Shown: positions 1 to 7,799 of the stretch, in pieces | Numbering within the stretch: the first letter of the stretch is position 1 | How the letters are laid out: each line of letters starts with the position of its first letter | Assembly: GCF_001735805.1 (NCBI RefSeq) | Contig: NZ_CP017248.1 | Span: 1,612,001-1,676,000 of the forward strand | Length of the DNA: 64,000 nt | Reading direction: 5' to 3' | From: Streptomyces fodineus | GTDB taxonomy: Bacteria; Actinomycetota; Actinomycetes; Streptomycetales; Streptomycetaceae | Translations under genes and position numbers: made by a program | Notes under the pieces: model-generated | Database searches by the model: none | The model's input: the letters and a program-made list of their open reading frames with translations, nothing else | Told to the model about the DNA's origin: nothing

Positions 1-687
1 CCACAGGAAGTCCTGCCAGACGGCGACCAGCGCGAAGATCGACACCACGCCGAGCACCGGCCGGGACATGGGCAGTACGACCGACCACAGTATGCGCAGC
101 TTGCCGGCGCCGTCGATCTCGGCCGCCTCCAGCACATCGCGCGGCAGCTGGTCGAAGAACCGTTTGAGCAGATACAGGTTGAAGGCGTTGGCGACGGCCG
201 GCAGCCAGATGGCGAGGGGGTCGTTGAGCAGGCTGGTGTGGATCAACGGCAGGTCGGCGGCCGTCAGGTACTTCGGTACGACGAGGGCCTGTGCCGGGAC
301 CATGAGGGTGGCGAGGATGCCGCCGAGGATCACCTTGCCGAAGGCCGGTTTCAGCTTGGACAGGGCGTAGGCGGCGGCCGTGCAGAACACCAGCTGGAAC
401 GCCCAGGCGCCGGCGGCCTGGACGACGGTGTTCCACAGGTGCTGCGGCAGCTGCATCAGGTCCCAGGCGTCGGTGTACGCGCCGAGATGCCAGTGCTCGG
501 GGACGATCACCGGCGGGGTCCGGGCCACCTCGTCCGGGGACTTCATGGCGCCGGTCACCATCCAGTAGACCGGGAAGAGGAAGGCGAGCGCGAAGAGGAC
601 GACGACGGCCGTGAACACCGTCCAGTAGAGCGCCTTGCCGCGCGGGCGGGCGAGGGTCGCCGGGGAGACCAGGGTGCGGGTGCTCAT
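1..687 (-). CDS. Sugar ABC transporter permease, MalG type (partial)
   Basis: Inner-membrane permease of a carbohydrate ABC importer; its C-terminus lies beyond the left edge. Translation from the ATG at 687 gives hydrophobic helices, and the conserved cytoplasmic EAA loop (EAAEIDGAGKLRIL) sits near residue 185, where the ATPase docks. The start overlaps the stop of the preceding permease by ATGA, so the two are translationally coupled. No ATPase gene is visible; Streptomyces importers of this kind commonly share one ATPase (MsiK), which is family knowledge. The substrate cannot be told from the sequence. Confidence 0.9.
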   Translation of the reverse strand, partial: MSTRTLVSPATLARPRGKALYWTVFTAVVVLFALAFLFPVYWMVTGAMKSPDEVARTPPVIVPEHWHLGAYTDAWDLMQLPQHLWNTVVQAAGAWAFQLVFCTAAAYALSKLKPAFGKVILGGILATLMVPAQALVVPKYLTAADLPLIHTSLLNDPLAIWLPAVANAFNLYLLKRFFDQLPRDVLEAAEIDGAGKLRILWSVVLPMSRPVLGVVSIFALVAVWQDFLW

Positions 688-1640
688 GCGCTGTCCCCCT
701 TGGTGCGGGTGAGCCGCAGATAGACGGCGGAGAAGGCGCCGAGCAGGACCAGGAGCATGACGCTGAGGGCGCAGGCGCCGCCGAAGTCGTTGTAGAGGAA
801 GGCGTACTTGTAGATGAGGTAGAGGACGGTGACCGTGGCGTTCTCCGGGCCGCCGCCGGTGATGACGAAGGGTTCGGTGAACACCTGCATGGTGGCGATG
901 ACCTGAAGGAGCATCAGCATCAGGATCACGAACCGGGTCTGCGGGACCGTGACGTGCCGGACGCGCTGGAGCAGGTTCGCGCCGTCCAGTTCGGCGGCCT
1001 CGTACAGCTCGCCGGGGATGGACTGGAGGGCGGCGAGGTAGATGAGGACGGTGCCGCCCATGTTGGCCCAGGTGGCCACGATCACCAGGGAGACGAGGGC
1101 GGTGTCGGTGCCGTTGGACCAGTTGGACGTCGGCAGGTGCAGGAAGCGCAGCGCTTCGTTGGCGAGGCCGGCTCCGGGGTCGTAGAACCACTTCCACAGC
1201 AGGGCGCTGACCACCGGCGGGATCATCACCGGCAGATAGACGACCACCCGGAAGAACGCCTTGGCGTGCCGGAGTTCGCCCAGGACGAGGGCGAGGAGGA
1301 AGGGGACCGCGAAGCCGATGAGCAGGGCCAGCAGGGTGAAGGTGAGCGTGTTGCGCCAGGCCGCGCTGAACTCGGGGTCGTTGAGGACGCGGGTGAAGTT
1401 CGCGGTGCCGACCCACTCCGGCTTCGAGCCGGGCGTGTACTTCTGGAAGGCGATGACGACCGCGCGGATCGCCGGGTACCAGGAGAACAGGGCGAAACAG
1501 AGGAGGCCGCCGAACAGGAAGGCGTAGGCGCGGGCCTGGTCGGCGAGGCGGCGGCGCCTCCGGCCCCCTGCCGGGGGCGGTGCCGGGACCGGGTAGACGG
1601 CGGCCTTCGTCACGGGCCGCCGTTCGGCCGTCTTCGTCAT
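684..1640 (-). CDS. Sugar ABC transporter permease, MalF type
   Basis: A 318-residue permease, second membrane subunit of the importer at the left edge. About six membrane helices are evident, the first near residues 35-60, and the EAA loop (YEAAELDGANLLQRV) lies near residue 213. The N-terminus is basic and proline-rich. The ATG at 1640 was chosen because it lies 5 bp after the stop of the substrate-binding protein gene; the frame stays open further upstream, but that part is only the shadow of that gene. It forms one transcription unit with its neighbours, probably under the LacI regulator at 3130-4128. Confidence 0.92.
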   Translation of the reverse strand: MTKTAERRPVTKAAVYPVPAPPPAGGRRRRRLADQARAYAFLFGGLLCFALFSWYPAIRAVVIAFQKYTPGSKPEWVGTANFTRVLNDPEFSAAWRNTLTFTLLALLIGFAVPFLLALVLGELRHAKAFFRVVVYLPVMIPPVVSALLWKWFYDPGAGLANEALRFLHLPTSNWSNGTDTALVSLVIVATWANMGGTVLIYLAALQSIPGELYEAAELDGANLLQRVRHVTVPQTRFVILMLMLLQVIATMQVFTEPFVITGGGPENATVTVLYLIYKYAFLYNDFGGACALSVMLLVLLGAFSAVYLRLTRTKGDSA

Positions 1641-1645
1641 GGCGG

Positions 1646-2998
1646 TCAGCTCCGGGCGAGGATGCCGTCGATCTTGCCGGACCCGTCCTTGAGCAGCTGG
1701 TCGATGTCGGCGTCCTGCTTGGTGAGGACGGCGGAGACGGCCGAGTCGAGGACGGAGTAGATCTGCTGGGCGTCGGGCGGCTCGATCTTCATCGTCAGCT
1801 GCTGGTTGCCGTCGAGGAAGGACTGGTAGTTCTCCACCGGGACATTGGCGTTGGCCTTCTTGGCCTGCTGGTCCTTGGCATCGGCGGCGCCGGTGAACAG
1901 CCGCGGCTCGGGCAGGCCGACCGGGGCGTCGTGCTGCTTTGCGCGGGCGTAGTCGCCGAGGAAGCCCGATCCGGGGGTGAGGAACATGTGGTCGAGCCAT
2001 TTCAGGCCGGCCCGGATCTGGGCGGGCGTGTCGTGCTTGTTGAACATGTAGCCGTCGCCGCCGATGAGTGTGGCCTTGCCTCCTGGCATCGGGCCGATGG
2101 CGATGTCGTCGTAGTGCGCGCCCCTCTCCTTGACCAGGATCGGGATGTTGTCGGGAGCGGCGAGATACATGCCGAGCTTGCCCGAACCCATCATCTGCTG
2201 CACGTCGTTGATGACGAGGAGCTGCTTGCTGCCCATGGAGTCGTCGGTCCACCGCATGTCGTGCAGGTTCTGCAGGACGGCGTGGCCCTCGGGGGTGTCG
2301 ATGGTGGCCTTCTTGCCGTCGGCGCCGACGACGTCGCCGCCCTGTGCGTACAGTTCGGCGGTGAAGTGCCAGCCGCCCTGGTTCTGGGCGCTGTAGTCGG
2401 CGTAGCCGACGGTGCCGCTTCCGAGGGCGGCGATCCTCCTCGCGTCGGCGCGGACGTCGTCCCAGGTCGTCGGGGGCTTGTCGGGGTCGAGGCCGGCCTT
2501 CCGGAAGAGCTTGCGGTTGTAGATCAACCCCATGCTGTATCCGGTACGCGGGATACCGTAGACCTTCCCGTCCATGGTGTAGACGTCGCGCAGCTGCTTC
2601 TGGATCGTGTGGTAGGACTTCAACTCCTTCAGGTACGGCGTGAGGTCGGCCGCCTGGTTGATGCCCACGACGTGCTTGGCGTCGGTGAAGTACGCGTAGA
2701 AGACGTCTTCCATCTGACCGCCGGCGAGCTTGGCGTCGAAGGTCTTCGGGTCCTGGCAGGGGAAGGCGTCGTGCGCGACGACGTCGATGTCCGGGTTCTG
2801 TCTCGTGAAGGAGGCGAGGTCCTCCTCGAAGAAGTTCCGGTCGACCTTGGCGCTTTTCGGCGGCTCGCAGTTGACGGTGATCCGTGTCCTGCCGCTCGCC
2901 GAGTCGCCGTCACCCGACCCGCAGGCGGTGGCGGCGAGGGCGAGCGAGGAACAGACGCCGATCGCGACGACGGTACGCCGGAACCCGGTGCTTCTCAT
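1646..2998 (-). CDS. Extracellular sugar-binding lipoprotein of ABC importer
   Basis: A 450-residue solute-binding protein of the MalE/family 1 type. The N-terminus has two arginines, a hydrophobic stretch and a lipobox-like ATAC with Cys26 as probable lipidation site, followed by a Gly/Ser/Asp-rich tether. The rest has the pattern of extracellular sugar-binding proteins (VYGIPRTGYSMGLIYNRKLF and TWDDVRADARRI). It delivers the sugar to the two permeases encoded directly downstream. A ribosome site AGGGGG lies about 8 bp before the ATG at 2998. The leader carries an ACGCAAG element also found upstream of the LacI gene. The ligand is unknown; the GH38/GH4 genes 10 kb away may be related but are not adjacent. 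Confidence 0.9.
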   Translation of the reverse strand: MRSTGFRRTVVAIGVCSSLALAATACGSGDGDSASGRTRITVNCEPPKSAKVDRNFFEEDLASFTRQNPDIDVVAHDAFPCQDPKTFDAKLAGGQMEDVFYAYFTDAKHVVGINQAADLTPYLKELKSYHTIQKQLRDVYTMDGKVYGIPRTGYSMGLIYNRKLFRKAGLDPDKPPTTWDDVRADARRIAALGSGTVGYADYSAQNQGGWHFTAELYAQGGDVVGADGKKATIDTPEGHAVLQNLHDMRWTDDSMGSKQLLVINDVQQMMGSGKLGMYLAAPDNIPILVKERGAHYDDIAIGPMPGGKATLIGGDGYMFNKHDTPAQIRAGLKWLDHMFLTPGSGFLGDYARAKQHDAPVGLPEPRLFTGAADAKDQQAKKANANVPVENYQSFLDGNQQLTMKIEPPDAQQIYSVLDSAVSAVLTKQDADIDQLLKDGSGKIDGILARS

Positions 2999-3060
2999 CG
3001 GTGGACCCCCTGATGGCACGCATGGCAGGAGCGGTGGGTGTCGCACACTCAAGCACCGGC

Positions 3061-3081
3061 GACATCTCAACGCAAGATGTC
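3061..3081. promoter_or_regulatory. Inverted repeat in the binding-protein leader, probable LacI-family operator
   Basis: GACATCT and AGATGTC face each other across 7 bp. The spacer and right arm include ACGCAAG (about 3070-3076), identical to the half-site of the palindrome upstream of the LacI gene. An AT-rich TAATTAT just beyond it (about 3094-3100) could be part of a minus-strand -10 region. The position, 63-83 bp before the binding-protein start, suits repression of the transporter genes. Confidence 0.45.
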
Positions 3082-3129
3082 GCGCAGAATCTGTAATTAT
3101 TCGACAGCAGCTGTTTGATCTTCTCGATC

Positions 3130-4128
3130 TCAGCCGCGCGGGGCTTGCGCGGTGGAGCCGCGCACCACCAGCTCGGGCTCGAACAGCAGCTCCTCGGCGG
3201 GTACGGCCGTGCCGCCGATCTGCGCGTTCAGCAGCTCGACGGCCGCGCGGCCCATGGCTTCGATGGGCTGGCGGACGGTGGTGAGCGGAGGCTCGGTGCA
3301 GTTCATGAACGCCGAGTCGTCGTAGCCGACGACGGAGATCCGCCCCGGGACGTCGTAGCCCTTGCGGCGCGCGGCCCGGACGGCGCCCAGCGCGAGGGGG
3401 TCGGACGCGCAGATGATGCCCGTGACACCCCGGTCGATCAGCCGGGACGCGGCCGCGTGACCGCCCTCGATGGAGAAGATCGCCCGGGCGACGCAATCCT
3501 CCGGCAGGTCACCGGCGATCGCCCGCGCGGCGGCCAGTTTACGCGCCGAGGGCACGTGGTCGCCGGGGCCGAGGACCAGTCCGATGCGCTCGTGGCCGAG
3601 GGAGGCCAGGTGGCGCCACGCCTGCTCGACGGCTACGGCGTCGTCGCAGGACACGCCCGGGAAACCGAGGTGTTCGATGGCCGCGTTGACCAGGACGACC
3701 GGGATGTTGCGGTCGGCGAGCAGCCGGTAGTGGTCGTGGGGCGCGTCGGCCTGCGCGTAGAGGCCGCCGGCGAAGACGACGCCGGAGACCTGCTGCTGCA
3801 GCAGCAGTTCGACGTAGTCCGCCTCGGAGACGCCGCCCTTGGTCTGCGTGCACAGCACCGGGGTGAGCCCGAGCTGGGCGAGCGCGCCGCCGATGACCTC
3901 GGCGAACGCCGGGAAGATGGGGTTCTGCAGCTCCGGCAGGACCAGGCCGACGAGCCGGGCGCGTTCGCCGCGCAGCTGGGTGGGGCGCTCGTAGCCGAGC
4001 ACGTCGAGCGCCGTCAGCACCGCCTGCCGGGTGGCTTCGGAGACCCCGGGCTTGCCGTTGAGCACCCGGCTGACCGTGGCCTCGCTGACCCCGACCTTCT
4101 TCGCCACTTCCGCAAGTCGTCGCGTCAT
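3130..4128 (-). CDS. LacI-family transcriptional regulator
   Basis: A 332-residue sugar-responsive repressor. The N-terminal helix-turn-helix (RRLAEVAKKVGVSEATVSRV, residues 3-22) and hinge helix are textbook LacI, followed by a periplasmic-binding-protein-like sensor domain to the C-terminus. The ATG at 4128 puts the HTH at the extreme N-terminus; the frame runs open upstream through the operator region but that extension is not expected to be translated. It lies directly upstream of, and in the same direction as, the binding protein and two permeases, so it is likely their local regulator and autoregulated through the repeats at 4131-4167. Confidence 0.92.
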   Translation of the reverse strand: MTRRLAEVAKKVGVSEATVSRVLNGKPGVSEATRQAVLTALDVLGYERPTQLRGERARLVGLVLPELQNPIFPAFAEVIGGALAQLGLTPVLCTQTKGGVSEADYVELLLQQQVSGVVFAGGLYAQADAPHDHYRLLADRNIPVVLVNAAIEHLGFPGVSCDDAVAVEQAWRHLASLGHERIGLVLGPGDHVPSARKLAAARAIAGDLPEDCVARAIFSIEGGHAAASRLIDRGVTGIICASDPLALGAVRAARRKGYDVPGRISVVGYDDSAFMNCTEPPLTTVRQPIEAMGRAAVELLNAQIGGTAVPAEELLFEPELVVRGSTAQAPRG

Positions 4129-4130
4129 GC

Positions 4131-4167
4131 ACGCAATATTAGCGCAAGCTACGCAAGCCGCTTGCGT
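4131..4167. promoter_or_regulatory. LacI autoregulatory operator region
   Basis: A perfect inverted repeat ACGCAAG-CCG-CTTGCGT occupies 4151-4167. A second, looser symmetric element CGC-AATATTA-GCG sits at 4132-4144, immediately before the regulator's ATG. The ACGCAAG half-site recurs in the binding-protein leader near 3070, which ties the two sites to the same protein. This is an inference from symmetry and position. Confidence 0.6.
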
Positions 4168-4297
4168 AAGGGCTGCGTGCGGACTCCCTGTCTCGCACGC
4201 CCCCACTTCGCGTCCGGCCGCCCACCCGCCGCGACCCCTCGCACCCGCCGTCTTTCGACCCGGCGCCGCCGGCGACCTGAACGCCGGCGGTGCCGGG

Positions 4298-4963
4298 TCA
4301 GTTCTCGGGGGGCCTGACCACCATGAGATGGGCCGTGCCGCGGGTTCGGCGCGGACGGCGTACCGGCGCGGCGGGGCGGCGGTTCTCGCGGAGGACCAGG
4401 GTCAGGCGCCGGTAGCCGAGGCCGCGCAGGATCTCGGGCGTCTCCTCGACGATGCGGCACTCGGTGGGGCCGCGGCGCGGGTCGGGATGGATCAGCAGCC
4501 GTACCGCCCCGTCGAGCCGGGTCGCGCTCTCGCCGACGGCCCGGATCCAGTGCGGCAGGCCCTGCCGGTAGGCGGCCTCCATCAGTGGGTCCTGGGCGAC
4601 GTCCCGGCGGATGGCCTGGAGTTCGTGGTCGTGACCGTATGTCTCCAGGGCGGTCCTGAGGTGGGCCAGCATCGGCAGGCACCAGCCCTGCTCGTGCTCG
4701 CCGAGGACGTCGGCCGCGTCCGGGTGGAACAGGACGAACCGCAGGAAGTTGTCCCCGGGCATGGCCGTCGTCTGCCGCCGCACCCCTCGGAAAAGTGTCT
4801 CGAACGCACCGTTGGCCATGACCACGTCCCAGCAGTGGTCGACGACCAGGGACGGGCACGCGACGGACTCCAGCAGCACGGCGTAGTCCTGGAGATACGC
4901 CTGGGTGCAGGTCTCGGGGACGGGCCGCGGTGCCGGCCGCTGCCCTCCTGCCTGATATGCCAT
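4298..4963 (-). CDS. MmyB-like PAS-type ligand-binding domain protein without HTH
   Basis: A 221-residue protein built almost entirely from an MmyB-type (PAS-like) sensor domain. Recognisable blocks are PSLVVDHCWDVVMANGAFE near residue 35 and NFLRFVLFHPDAADVLGEHE near residue 70. In most Streptomyces relatives this domain follows an N-terminal helix-turn-helix; here there is none, so it may not bind DNA itself. The ATG at 4963 has an AGAGGGG ribosome site; an in-frame start at 5083 is possible. The C-terminus is Arg/Pro-rich. It is divergent from an HTH gene starting at 5217, which may be its functional partner. The ligand is unknown. Confidence 0.7.
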   Translation of the reverse strand: MAYQAGGQRPAPRPVPETCTQAYLQDYAVLLESVACPSLVVDHCWDVVMANGAFETLFRGVRRQTTAMPGDNFLRFVLFHPDAADVLGEHEQGWCLPMLAHLRTALETYGHDHELQAIRRDVAQDPLMEAAYRQGLPHWIRAVGESATRLDGAVRLLIHPDPRRGPTECRIVEETPEILRGLGYRRLTLVLRENRRPAAPVRRPRRTRGTAHLMVVRPPEN

Positions 4964-5062
4964 CGGGAGGTCACCCCTCTTGCCCTCTGCGCCCTTCACG
5001 CGGCCCTGCGATCCTGCGGCCCCCGGCAAGACCGTGTCAACTATCGTGGCATTTCGCGGCCG

Positions 5063-5093
5063 TTGACGGCTGAAATTCGCCACAGTTGTGGCG
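5063..5093 (+). promoter_or_regulatory. Candidate promoter with 16-bp palindrome between divergent genes
   Basis: A -35-like TTGACG (5063-5068) is followed 9 bp later by a perfect inverted repeat CGCCACA-GT-TGTGGCG (5078-5093), covering the place where a -10 would sit. It lies between the MmyB-like gene (minus) and the HTH gene (plus). A factor bound here would block both directions; the HTH protein is the obvious candidate. Confidence 0.4.
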
Positions 5094-5216
5094 ACACCTG
5101 GATGTGAGTTCGAGGCACCCGCTACTCTCCGGTGAAGTTCACGGCGATCGCTCGTGAGAAGCTCGTCAGAAGCACGGACGCATCTGAAGCCCTTGAGAGA
5201 CGTAGGAGTTCTGTCG

Positions 5217-5873
5217 GTGACGGAAGGCTACGAGGATCCGGGCGCCACGGCGACCGCCCAGCTGCCGGCCGTCGTCGCCCGCGTCACCGCGCTCGCCGAC
5301 CGGCTCGGCGTGCCGCAGGCCGAGGTCTTCGACGTCGGACGGCTCTCCGTGGCCTGCGGTGTCCCGGAGGCGGTGGTCAAGGCCCTGCTCACGGGCCGGC
5401 CGGCCGGCGAACCGGACGTCCAGGCACGCTTTCTGCAGCGCCTGGGCCTGCTGCGGCGCACCCGGCTGAAACCGAACGGCCGCAAGTACACCCAGCAGGA
5501 GATCGCCGACGGCGCGGGCATGTCCCGGCAGCAGGCCGGCGCGCTCATCAACGGCGACCGGCGGCCCACCATGGAGCACTGCGACGCGCTGCAGCGATTC
5601 TTCCGGGTGCACGCCGGCTTCCTCACCGCGGAGGACCCCGAGGCGCTGGCGGGCGCGTTGCAGCGCACCGAGCAGGAGCTGCTGCAGAAGCTGGCCGACC
5701 GGGAGCGGGCCGCCGCACGGGCCGCGGAGGATCCGCTGGAGCAGCTGCTGCAGGACCACGGGGTGCGCGGAATAGCGTGGCGGGCCGCGCAGTTGCCCAC
5801 CGACCAGCACCGGGACAAGGTCGCGGAGTGGCTCGACATGCTCCTGGAAAGCGTCAAACGGCCCGAGTCGTGA
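5217..5873 (+). CDS. XRE-like helix-turn-helix regulator
   Basis: A 218-residue protein with a helix-turn-helix near residues 91-112 (QQEIADGAGMSRQQAGALIN) and a charged, partly helical C-terminal half (EQELLQKLADRERAAARAAE). The GTG at 5217 is preferred because AGGAG lies 8 bp upstream; an ATG at 5154 in frame has no comparable site. The next gene encodes a Zn-peptidase starting 14 bp downstream, an arrangement like XRE-ImmA/IrrE pairs, in which the peptidase cleaves the repressor. That pairing is an inference from order and motif. Confidence 0.75.
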   Translation: MTEGYEDPGATATAQLPAVVARVTALADRLGVPQAEVFDVGRLSVACGVPEAVVKALLTGRPAGEPDVQARFLQRLGLLRRTRLKPNGRKYTQQEIADGAGMSRQQAGALINGDRRPTMEHCDALQRFFRVHAGFLTAEDPEALAGALQRTEQELLQKLADRERAAARAAEDPLEQLLQDHGVRGIAWRAAQLPTDQHRDKVAEWLDMLLESVKRPES

Positions 5874-5887
5874 GCCGGGGGAGGACT

Positions 5888-6445
5888 GTGGGCATCGGCA
5901 GGGACATGCGCCGGCTGTGCAACGAGCTGGTGGGCGGACTGGCACTGCCCACACCGGCACCGCCGCGGGAGCTGTACCACGCGCTGTGCGAGGCGATGAG
6001 CCGCCGCCGCGGTCGCCCGGTGCACTTCCGCGCGGCCGCCTTTCCGCCGGGTACGGCGAGCGGACTGTGGCTGGATCTGACCGACCGCGACCTCGTCGTC
6101 GTGGAGGAACGCACCGCGCCGGACCACCAGTTGGTGATTCTCGGCCATGAGCTGTGGCACATGCAGGCCGACCACCGCGGGCACCACATCGACGGCGTCG
6201 GGGTCGCCACGCGGCTGCTGCACGACGACACCGATCAGGACGCGCTCCAGGCCACGGTGCAGCGGGTCGCGGCCCGGACCCGCTTCGACCTCGCGGAGGA
6301 GCGGGAGGCCGAGACCTTCGGTCTGCTCCTGGCCCGAAAGTGCCGCACCCGGCTGGCCGGTTCGGCCCTGCGCGGCCCGGTGCAGCGCGACGGCGTGGCC
6401 GGGCGCATCGAGGCGTCCCTGGGGTATCCGGGGGCGCAGAGCTGA
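5888..6445 (+). CDS. ImmA/IrrE-like zinc metallopeptidase
   Basis: About 185 residues. The zinc-peptidase motif HELWH is at residues 87-91 (GHELWHM), and a downstream EREAETFG near residue 139 could supply the third metal ligand, as in ImmA/IrrE (DUF955) proteins. It follows the HTH gene and is probably co-transcribed with it. The start is uncertain: GTG 5888 has GGGGAGG only 3 bp upstream, GTG 5870 overlaps the preceding stop, and ATG 5906 is further in. The stop codon lies inside the first unit of the 28-bp tandem repeat, so the repeats begin exactly at the gene end. Confidence 0.72.
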   Translation: MGIGRDMRRLCNELVGGLALPTPAPPRELYHALCEAMSRRRGRPVHFRAAAFPPGTASGLWLDLTDRDLVVVEERTAPDHQLVILGHELWHMQADHRGHHIDGVGVATRLLHDDTDQDALQATVQRVAARTRFDLAEEREAETFGLLLARKCRTRLAGSALRGPVQRDGVAGRIEASLGYPGAQS

Positions 6446-6606
6446 CCGGAAGGGCGTACGCGCCACTGGCTGACCGGAAGGGCGTACGCGCCACTGGCTG
6501 ACCGAAGGTATGCGCGCCGCAGGGCTGCCAGAGGGCGTGCGCGCCGCAGGGCTGGCGCAGGGCGCGCGCGCCGCAGAGCTGACCTGAGCGCGTGCGCGCC
6601 GCAGGG
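6442..6606. repeat. Six tandem degenerate 27-28 bp repeats
   Basis: Units begin at about 6442, 6470, 6498, 6525, 6552 and 6579. The first two are identical (CTGACCGGAAGGGCGTACGC, then GCCACTGG). The later four diverge to a GTGCGCGCCGCAGGG-type end. Copies 1-2 look like a recent duplication and copies 3-6 older. The array starts at the stop codon of the peptidase gene. No gene is convincing between it and 6854; that stretch is otherwise GC-rich and featureless. Confidence 0.85.
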
Positions 6607-6853
6607 CCTGGTGTCGTGAGCCGGCTGCCCATCGCCCTCGGTTGCTCACACAGCTCCGCGCGCCCCTGCACGGCGTGGGGGCGTGTCGCCGACGGCGCGT
6701 CGGCCACTCCTACGGGCCTCAGCGGAAGGTTTCGGCCTGCGCTGAGCGGGCGAACCGGGGTGGAGCCGAACGGCGTTGTCAGTGGTGGGCGGCAAGCTGG
6801 AGGGTGCGCCGCAGGGCGCGTGACCGTGACGCCTACTCGGGGAGAGCCGACCG

Positions 6854-7081
6854 ATGCCCACCGCTGTACTGACCGACCGTGAGCGCACCGCCGTCCAGGC
6901 CTACCTTCGGCTGCTGCACACGGTGCGCGCCGCCTTCGACGGGCCACCCGACGGCGGCCGGCCCGCCGTGGTGCCGCCCACCGTGCTGGCCGAGGCGGAG
7001 CAGGCCCTGGCCCGCGCGGGTCTCGCGGGCAACGAGGCGGAGTTCTTCCGGCTGCTGCGCGACTGGTGCCCGTCGGCCTGA
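6854..7081 (+). CDS. Small conserved hypothetical protein, 75 aa
   Basis: A soluble, mainly helical protein (LTDRERTAVQAYLRLLHTVR, then a Pro/Gly loop, then LAEAEQALARAGLAGNEAEF). The start ATG at 6854 has a GGGGAG ribosome site about 10 bp upstream, and codon use is that of a real gene. No catalytic motif or membrane segment is seen and the function is unknown. It is convergent with the PPTase gene; only 37 bp separate their stops. Confidence 0.65.
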   Translation: MPTAVLTDRERTAVQAYLRLLHTVRAAFDGPPDGGRPAVVPPTVLAEAEQALARAGLAGNEAEFFRLLRDWCPSA

Positions 7082-7118
7082 GCGGTCCGGGCGCCGCGAG
7101 CCGGCACGGCCGGGGCCT

Positions 7119-7799
7119 TCAGGAATGCGGGACGACCACGGCGGTGGCGGCCACACCGTCGCGTACGGCCCACCGGCCGTCGAAGACCTGGAGCCGGCGG
7201 TCGCCGACCCGGGGCCCGGGGACGAGGAGTTCGGCGCGCAGGGTGCCGTACTGCTCCTCGCCTGGGCCCGGGTGGAGGGTGATGTCGGCCTCGGAGAAGT
7301 CCAGCCAGGTGCGGGTCAGCGGGAACCACGCCTTGTAGACGGATTCCTTGGCGCTGAACAGGATCCGGTCCCAGTGCACGGCGGGCCGCTGCCCGGCGAG
7401 CCGGTCGAGCCGTTCGGCCTCGGCGGGCAGGAAGACGGTGGGGCCGACGCCCTCCGGGAGCGGGCCGTGCGGTTCGGCGTCGATGCCGAGGGAAGCCAGT
7501 TCGGCGGCGCGGGTCAGGGCGGCGGCGCAGTAGCCGTCGCAATGGGTCATGCTGCCGATCAGGCCGGCCGGCCAGCGCGGTGCGCCCCGCTCGCCGCTGA
7601 GGATGGACTGCGCGGGCACGCCGAGCTTCTCCATGGCGCGCCGGGCGCAGCCGCGTACGGCGGCGAACTCGCGGCGACGCTTGTCCACCGCACGCTCGAC
7701 GATCGCCGCCTCCCCGGGGTAGAGCGGGGCGTCCCACAGCGGGTCGTCACCGTGTGCTTCCACGGCCACGACCGACTCCGGGAGCAGCTCCTCGATCAC
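7119..7799 (-). CDS. Sfp-type 4'-phosphopantetheinyl transferase
   Basis: A 226-residue enzyme that moves the phosphopantetheine arm of CoA to a serine of carrier proteins in polyketide, peptide or fatty-acid assembly lines. Motifs in order are GSMTHC (82-87), the Mg-binding GIDAE (105-109) and FSAKESVYK (148-156), with spacing usual for the Sfp/EntD class. The GTG at 7799 gives a normal family length; a longer frame exists but lies inside the upstream gene. It starts about 53 bp before the end of the phosphoesterase gene in another frame, so the two are tightly coupled. From memory it resembles S. coelicolor SCO6673. No carrier-protein cluster is in view, so it may serve clusters elsewhere. 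Confidence 0.93.
   Translation of the reverse strand: MIEELLPESVVAVEAHGDDPLWDAPLYPGEAAIVERAVDKRRREFAAVRGCARRAMEKLGVPAQSILSGERGAPRWPAGLIGSMTHCDGYCAAALTRAAELASLGIDAEPHGPLPEGVGPTVFLPAEAERLDRLAGQRPAVHWDRILFSAKESVYKAWFPLTRTWLDFSEADITLHPGPGEEQYGTLRAELLVPGPRVGDRRLQVFDGRWAVRDGVAATAVVVPHS

Noticed and set aside
5132..6445. A single 437-codon gene covering the HTH and peptidase genes
   Set aside because: The first half is out of frame with the convincing HTH protein; only the last 190 codons, with HELWH, are real.
6442..6606. CRISPR array
   Set aside because: The repeats are head-to-tail without unique spacers and no cas gene is near.
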